A DNA stretch of 64,000 nucleotides from Lindgomyces ingoldianus (Eukaryota; Ascomycota; Dothideomycetes; Pleosporales; Lindgomycetaceae): assembly GCF_010093535.1 (NCBI RefSeq), contig NW_022985248.1:13817-77816 (forward strand), in the 5' to 3' direction. The first letter of the stretch is position 1, and the number at the start of each line of letters is the position of its first letter. The notes beneath the pieces were generated by a model that saw only the letters and a list, made by a program, of their open reading frames with translations, did not search any database and was not told the origin of the DNA. The position numbers were made by a program, and so were the translations under genes. Shown here in pieces: positions 58,900 through 64,000 of the stretch.

Positions 58900-59503
58900 T
58901 GTTACAGTCTACAGTTAGACCAGCGTAACCCTACCAGCAGTGCTCCACAATCTAGCTAGTTTGGGGCAGGGCTCGCTTACAGACTAATCAGAGGACGCGG
59001 AGGTAGCGCAGCTACCTAAGATTATAGAAGAATGTGTTATCTAATAAGAGGACAGGCTGTGAATTAAAAGGAGTTTAAGAGAGCTTAAGAGAGCTTATAG
59101 AAACCCCTCTTAGAGGGCTTTTATAAACTCCTGCTAACTCCCCTTAGCGTCCCCTGCACATGTATATAGTTCCTACATTAAACAACTTTTAAAAGGTGTG
59201 TTTAATGTTTAGTTTATTCTTTACATAGACTAAGTAGCATTTAGCTTTCTAAAGAGCTATAATACTATTTATATATCTTACACTATATATACCTCTAACT
59301 CTGTCCGCAAGGACTGTTTAACCCTAGCCTCCCTACTGCCGCACATAGGGCAAACCACAATCTAGTCACTCTCCCTTCCTCCATTAGCCCAATAGCCTGT
59401 ACGTAGGACTGTACACCCTACCGGATTGGCCCCTACAACCCGTCCTACTCCCCCGTAGGAACATAACAAGACCCGAGTGCTTCCCGAAGCAAGGATTGTA
59501 ACA
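58900..59503 (+). repeat. 3' LTR of gypsy copy 3
   Basis: The left (inner) part is mutated. From ~59300 to the end it is clean, with CpG-rich words such as CCGCAAGG and CCCGTAGG kept. Confidence 0.95.
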
Positions 59504-59508
59504 TAAAC

Positions 59509-60337
59509 ATATATTAGATGCTAGCCTGTGCGCTAAGCAAGACGCCTGATTATGTCATCCAAGCTTCTGAAAAGGAAGGCTAATACCTGCTTGTATATCA
59601 GATAGATAGGTCTACTAGTGCGTTAAAGAGAGTGCTAGTAATGTCTATGTTTAATGTATATTATAGAGTAAGACAAGCGCTTTAAAATAATAGTAGTTTT
59701 AAGAATTTTAACACAGCATTAGAGGGAGAAGTACGTGGCTAAAGATAGCAACGTTAGTAGCTAACAGATAAACTAAGATACACACAACTAACTACTATTT
59801 TCTCTTAGACCTTTAGGACAGAATTACCTCTCTCTAGTTTAGTGCGTTCTAATTAGCTTAGAGGTTCTTAGAAGTTCTTAGAAGATTTAATTAGCTTAGA
59901 AGATTTAGGCGTTTTGTCTATTTCTAAACAGGTTAAGGGCAATTCTAGTTTAAGGGTCTGACTCGTGAGATAACAGCCACCCAACTTGACTGTGACGGCG
60001 TAGGAATTTCACCGACCACAAATAGATGAAGAGACCCAGCATACCCAAGTCGAAAATATATTGAACTCGGGGATGATCAGCTGAGATGTAGTGGTAGTTT
60101 GCGGCACAGCCATGAACCTTGGCATGGGAACATTTTTCAGGGAATGAGACGTCCGGATTCCGAGCGGGACGTGTGTAAGAGCTGCATGTAGAGGTTTGCA
60201 AAAGTGGAAGGAGGCTGCACCAGTCCCTCAGCCAATCATTCCGTCGTACCACGAGGGACCAAGACTTGGTGAAAAGACAGATCCGCAGGAGAAGGCCTTT
60301 TCAATTCTGTGACGATACAACCGTTAATATCTTCACC
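59509..60337. other. Boundary from degraded repeats to the intact gene block
   Basis: To about 59950 the DNA is AT-rich and repeat-like without identifiable family. From there it is normal. A 100-codon minus-strand frame (60252-59950) contains a possible membrane helix (YIFDLGMLGLFIYLW) but no recognised domain, and I leave it uncalled. The last part must hold the promoter of the SDR gene at 60338. Confidence 0.45.
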
Positions 60338-61258
60338 ATGGCTGCGTATCTCATCACAGGTGCAAGCAGAGGTACGTGCGGCCCTTTTCGATCATATCTA
60401 GTAAATCTTGCAGTCTAACGCCCAAAGAAGGCCTAGGCAGGGCCTTGGTCGAGGCTCTTCTCTCCCGGCCCGAGAACACTGTCATAGCTGGCGTTCGAGA
60501 TTTGAGAAGCGCAAAAAGCCTCTCATTGACCGACCTTCCATGCGCGGACAGTAGCAGACTGATTGTCGTAAAGATCGATTCAGCATCTGACACGGATGCA
60601 GCAGATGCAGCGCGCACACTCTCGACCAGATACGGGGTTGATAAGATAGATGTAGTGGTGGCGAATGCTGGATCAGGAAATGTGTATGGAGACCTTTCCG
60701 CAGTGAATCCTGGGGAGGTGAAGGACTTGATTGATGTAAACGGTGTAGGTGAGTTGTAAGGACTGCATCAGCTCGGATGAGGTGTATTTGTATTAACCGT
60801 TTCGCTTGCTTCAGGACCACTACGCCTATTCCAAGCTGTCCGGGGCTTTCTTGAGAAAAGCGAAGCAGGGAAATTCGTTCTCATCGGTACACCTATTGCA
60901 AGCATCGGGGCCATGGAAAAGGCACCATGGCCTATGTTTGCCTATGGCGCAAGCAAAGTCGTTGCACATTATCTAACGAGAAAGATTCATTGGGAGAGTC
61001 AAACTTTGACTGCGTTTGTTGTTGACCCTGGGTAAGACCTTGACCTGGACGACATCTATGCAACTACTGAGGGAGTGCAGGTTCATGCAGACAGATATGG
61101 GCAACGCTGGTGCGAGATATTTCGGTTACCACGAGGCATTTGTTCCGGTTGAGAATTCGTGTCAATTTGTTCTTCGACAGATCGAAGAAGCCACACGCGA
61201 AACCCTCGGGGGAAGGTTCGTTACGATCGATGAGTCTAGAAAAGAGGTCGAGTGGTGA
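60338..61258 (+). CDS. Short-chain dehydrogenase/reductase, Nor-1-like ketoreductase family
   Basis: Exons 60338-60371, 60431-60748, 60815-61031 and 61081-61258 give 248 aa. The introns are 59, 66 and 49 nt, the first with TCTAAC. TGASRGLG near the N-terminus binds NAD(P), ANAG stabilises the fold, and YGASK is the catalytic Tyr-Lys pair, with a likely Ser in IASIG. DPGFMQTDMG is the usual PG motif after the active site. The short length and AGVRDLRSAKSL-type segment resemble norsolorinic acid ketoreductase-like SDRs. The substrate is not predictable. It lies 66 bp from the 3' end of the convergent methyltransferase gene. Frame fully intact. Confidence 0.9.
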
Positions 61259-61323
61259 GGCATACGGCAAGCGGAGTCATTGAAATTATGCTACCGGCTA
61301 CAATACAACCAAAGGCTATCATC

Positions 61324-62421
61324 TTAGCATTGCTTTCGCGCCAAGATCAATACTGCAGGCCAGGACATTGAGGCCTTTCGGTCCCGGCCGCCCATCATCT
61401 CTCGTAATTTTTTCAAATGTCCGTCCATAATCTCATCAGGGCCGGCCATCTCTCTCGGCTTTGGGAAAACCGCGATAACAAATCTTCTCACCATCTCAAA
61501 ATCCCAATTCACGTTCCAGAAAGTGGGATCGTACTTTTCGGTAACGGCCTCAAGCCTGTTCACAGAACTCACCGGTTCAACCTTGAAGTCACAGGCAGCC
61601 GGCCCAAAGAAGGCCAGGCGAGCTTTGGTATTGTTCCACTTTTGCCGGCGAACGTCCTTCCATTGACCTTCAGAAAAGGGAATGTAGTCCAACCAGCTTG
61701 CCATTCCGTCCGCTGCCCGCTTCCAGCTTGCTCTCTGCTGCCCATTGCCACCGCTAACCACCGGCTTAAAAGCCTGATCCATCGCAGCATAAAGTATAGG
61801 TTGAGCTTCTGTTGCAAGCGTTGGCTCGATGAAGAAGGGTGGACCATAGAACCAAATTGCCAATGTTCCACCGGGTCGTAGCAGAGTGAATATGCAGCGT
61901 AATGCCTTCTCGGTATCGAGCAAAGGGAAAGTTAAAGCGCAAGTAATCATGTCGAAGGATCCTGGAGCGTGGTATTTGATGAGTTCCTCTCCTTTCGACA
62001 TGGTCCAGGAGAGTCGACTGCGCGGAATGTGTTGGAACCTGTGCTGCGCAAATTGTACACTGACGGTATCATTGTCGCTCGCGGTGACCCGACCAAACAT
62101 GTCGAGCAACGGTCCAAGGGTAGAGCCAGCGCCGGTACCGATATCGAGAGCGTCGCGGAAAGGGATTTTTCCTGCCGCATGGTAGGCAAAGATGGGATCA
62201 AAGATAGTGGAGTCGTACTTGGGGCGCGTGGCGATGTACTCGTCCCAGTACGCTGCATCGATGTTTTGAAGCTTCCAAACACTGTCATTCATACGGCTTG
62301 CCGGTGGTCCCGAAAGGTAATTGGTGGTTCTCCGGGGGCTCAAGATAGGTACGACTCGCGCAATAGAGCGCAAACCGCGTGCACTCTTCGTTCCGGCAAA
62401 CAACATGGGGCGAGTAAGCAT
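61324..62421 (-). CDS. Class I SAM-dependent methyltransferase (trans-aconitate methyltransferase-like)
   Basis: Single-exon frame of 365 aa. YWDEYIATRPKYD (58-70) then ALDIGTGAGS (91-100) is motif I, the SAM-binding glycine loop. SDND (115-118) is the acidic loop, SFDMITCALTFPLLD is motif II, and LRPGGTLAIW is motif III. This layout, with a Trp/Tyr-rich N-terminus, is common in the Tmt1-like/UbiE-related group of fungal methyltransferases. The first ~40 residues are Arg/Ser-rich without acids and could be a mitochondrial presequence; Met44 is an alternative start. The acceptor substrate is unknown. It lies between the convergent SDR and the divergent GMC oxidoreductase (285 bp away). Confidence 0.88.
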   Translation of the reverse strand: MLTRPMLFAGTKSARGLRSIARVVPILSPRRTTNYLSGPPASRMNDSVWKLQNIDAAYWDEYIATRPKYDSTIFDPIFAYHAAGKIPFRDALDIGTGAGSTLGPLLDMFGRVTASDNDTVSVQFAQHRFQHIPRSRLSWTMSKGEELIKYHAPGSFDMITCALTFPLLDTEKALRCIFTLLRPGGTLAIWFYGPPFFIEPTLATEAQPILYAAMDQAFKPVVSGGNGQQRASWKRAADGMASWLDYIPFSEGQWKDVRRQKWNNTKARLAFFGPAACDFKVEPVSSVNRLEAVTEKYDPTFWNVNWDFEMVRRFVIAVFPKPREMAGPDEIMDGHLKKLREMMGGRDRKASMSWPAVLILARKQC

Positions 62422-62706
62422 CCCGATGTGGAGTGTTGGATGTTAAACCGAGGGAGAGGGCTAGGCATACTAAAGAGTTCGGGAATTTTAGCCTATGATC
62501 GAAGTAGAACTCTGGCGCCTATAGTTTCGGGGACTGCATCAATGTGTAACGTGCAGAGGCATGGGGCCACAACAGCACTACGCCGCGCCAAGCATTGCAT
62601 CCTGCGGCACATAAGTCGAAGCTGCGCTCCCCAACACCCGCTACATCGACAGGCATCCACACATTGCGACCGCAAACCTCCTCAAAGCTCTCAACAAGGC
62701 TCTGAT

Positions 62707-64000
62707 ATGGAGCCAGCCACAGCAGACTATGTTGTTGTAGGTGGAGGTCTCACAGGCTGCGTCATTGCTTCCAGTCTCGCGCGTAGCGCTTCATCGCCAT
62801 CGGTTATTTTGCTTGAAGCCGGCCCTGATCCCTCCGGTGAGCCTGGGACGGACACCATTCTGGCTGGCCTTGGGCTCCTGGGTGGGAAACTGGACTATGC
62901 GTACCGCAGTGAGCCAGTTACACAGACCGCCGGCCGTGTCCACACTTTACCTGCAGGAAGAGCCCTCGGAGGTGGATCAATTCTGAATTTTGGGGGTTGG
63001 CTCCAAGGCGATGCCCACGACTATGATCACTGGGGTGAAGCAGTTGGCGACGAGCGATGGAGCTACCGAGGAATGAAGCCTTGGCTTGACAAGGTAGAAC
63101 AGCGCTTTGGGGCCGCTTCGATCTCTTCAGACCCACGAAGAAAGTATCCATTGCGCAACACCGTCGAAAATGCCTGGAAGGAGCTGGGCGTTCAGCGCAC
63201 AGATGGCGAAATCGGTTCTATGACTGGCCTCGCGGAGTTGAAGGAGAACTCGCGGGATGGGCTTCGCCAGCCTTCGTATGCCGCCTACCCGCTGAAAAGC
63301 GTCACCGTTTTCACCGATGTGACAGTCCGCCGAGTGACCTTCATTGGCAAGAAGGCCACTGGTGTAGAGCTGGGGGACAGTAGGATCGTGAAAGCGTCGA
63401 AGGAGGTCATCATTTGCGCCGGAGCATATCGCACTCCACAAATTCTGATGCTATCTGGCATCGGAGCTCCAGAGATTATCTCCACCCACAGTATTCCACT
63501 GGTCCATGCCGCGCCAGGGGTTGGAAATAACCTCTTCGACCACTTTGCGATATACATGGCATTCCGCCTGAGCGATCCATCTCAGAGTCTCGCACTCGGA
63601 AGCCCTGGGTGGACGCATCCGTCGCTGTTCAAAGGGCTGCCATACGACTGGGTCGCCAGCGAACGCGTGCCGGAGGAGTGGCTCGAGAAGCATACGGAAC
63701 ACTCAGAGTTGCGGACACGGAACTTGTTCGAAGTGCTCGTGGTTTACGTTACTCCTGGGATTCCGGGAATTCCTGTTGACGGGACTCATATCGCAACATC
63801 CACGATGCTCCTGCTTCCAACTTCGCGAGGAACCGTGTCGCTCAGCTCGTCTTCACCGAATGATCCACCCAAGATTCAACCAAATTATCTCTCCACCGAA
63901 CTCGATCGCGAGGTACTTATGTACGCTGCTCGTCGCACGCTCACAGTGATGCTTGGAACGGAGTCCATGAAGCAATGCATCGAAAGCGAGACCCCTCCCG
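62707..64000 (+). CDS. GMC-family FAD oxidoreductase, 3' end beyond the window
   Basis: The open frame from ATG at 62707 runs without intron to the last base, giving 431 codons of a family usually 550-620 aa long. VVGGGLTGC (10-18) is the dinucleotide-binding loop and LLEAG (~39-43) the ribose-binding acid. ALGGGSILNFGGWLQGDAHDYDHW is the GMC signature 1 with FAD contacts. IICAGAYRTPQILMLSGIG is signature 2, and GVGNNLFDH is the conserved core motif. No signal peptide, so probably intracellular, unlike secreted glucose or aryl-alcohol oxidases. The substrate is unknown. The catalytic His pair near the C-terminus is outside the window. Confidence 0.93.
   Translation, partial: MEPATADYVVVGGGLTGCVIASSLARSASSPSVILLEAGPDPSGEPGTDTILAGLGLLGGKLDYAYRSEPVTQTAGRVHTLPAGRALGGGSILNFGGWLQGDAHDYDHWGEAVGDERWSYRGMKPWLDKVEQRFGAASISSDPRRKYPLRNTVENAWKELGVQRTDGEIGSMTGLAELKENSRDGLRQPSYAAYPLKSVTVFTDVTVRRVTFIGKKATGVELGDSRIVKASKEVIICAGAYRTPQILMLSGIGAPEIISTHSIPLVHAAPGVGNNLFDHFAIYMAFRLSDPSQSLALGSPGWTHPSLFKGLPYDWVASERVPEEWLEKHTEHSELRTRNLFEVLVVYVTPGIPGIPVDGTHIATSTMLLLPTSRGTVSLSSSSPNDPPKIQPNYLSTELDREVLMYAARRTLTVMLGTESMKQCIESETPP

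Larger units (their letters stand above)
50436..59503 (+). mobile_element. Ty3/gypsy chromovirus copy 3, plus strand, with nested Tc1 element
   Basis: LTRs of 603 bp (50436-51038) and 604 bp (58900-59503), target duplication TAAAC (50431-50435; 59504-59508), polypurine tract at 58883-58899. Without the Tc1 element and one TA it measures about 7736 bp. The LTRs are ~13 bp longer than in copies 1 and 2 and differ in the GAATTAAAAGGAG-type segment, so it is a subfamily variant. The interior is degraded and the outer LTR edges are clean. Confidence 0.95.

Noticed and set aside
59950..60252. 100-codon minus-strand frame with a possible membrane helix
   Set aside because: No recognisable family, no splice support, and it occupies the probable promoter side of the SDR gene. 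Left uncalled rather than named.

Overview
The window looks like an accessory, transposon-dense chromosomal region of a filamentous ascomycete fungus. Its genes have short introns (44-82 nt) with fungal-type splice sites and encode typical fungal families: a GT2 polysaccharide synthase-like protein, a P450, a Ure2-like GST, a fungal rhodopsin/PTH11-like membrane protein, a Nor-1-like SDR and a GMC oxidoreductase. The repeats carry the signature of repeat-induced point mutation (RIP): copies differ almost only by C-to-T and G-to-A changes, coding remnants are full of TAG/TAA codons, and CpA is depleted. The species cannot be named from the sequence. Layout: 1-30 kb and 50.4-59.5 kb are AT-rich RIP-degraded transposon nests. 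30.3-38.6 kb and 45.6-48.7 kb form a gene island, partly pseudogenised and split by a 7 kb transposon nest at 38.6-45.6 kb. 60-64 kb is a clean, normal-composition gene block. || Transposons: (i) Three 7.7 kb Ty3/gypsy chromoviruses with ~590-604 bp LTRs, each with an exact 5-bp target duplication: 2276-9932 (minus strand), 17076-24947 and 50436-59503 (plus strand). (ii) Two related ~1.86 kb Fot1/pogo-type subfamilies, called D1 and D2 here, with TA duplications. (iii) Two Tc1/mariner elements of ~1.33 kb (231-1567; 55061-56390). (iv) A ~3.06 kb element of unrecognised class with 21-bp inverted ends and an 8-bp duplication (38602-45599, swollen by two D1 insertions). (v) Small LTR-like elements with TG...CA ends and 5-bp duplications: family A (370-411 bp, with a 10-bp minisatellite), family B (~321 bp), family C (204 bp), plus one singleton at 14663-14998. 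Removing nested insertions restores each host element to its family length (D2 at 16719-28680 collapses to 1862 bp; D1 copies to 1864-1867 bp), so the insertion order is readable. || Genes: GT2 glycosyltransferase (30361-33105, intact after two introns); P450 (33526-35484, one internal TAG and a lost ExxR arginine); GST (36082-~36950, several TAGs); rhodopsin-like gene cut in two by the 7 kb element (37592-38601 and 45600-45828); alpha/beta hydrolase (46488-47871, intact); C-terminal MFS transporter fragment (48193-48659); Nor-1-like SDR (60338-61258), SAM methyltransferase (61324-62421) and GMC oxidoreductase (62707 to the window end), all apparently intact. The nonsense codons in the P450, GST and rhodopsin-like gene fit TGG-to-TAG/TGA changes and suggest RIP leaking from repeats into single-copy neighbours. 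|| The signals most worth following are the paired 17-bp-period motif in the D1/D2 ends that differs in concert between subfamilies, the reciprocal escape from RIP of the outer LTR edges in all three gypsy elements, and the unclassified 8-bp-duplication element that broke a receptor-like gene. Nothing here looks like a CRISPR, phage or bacterial system.
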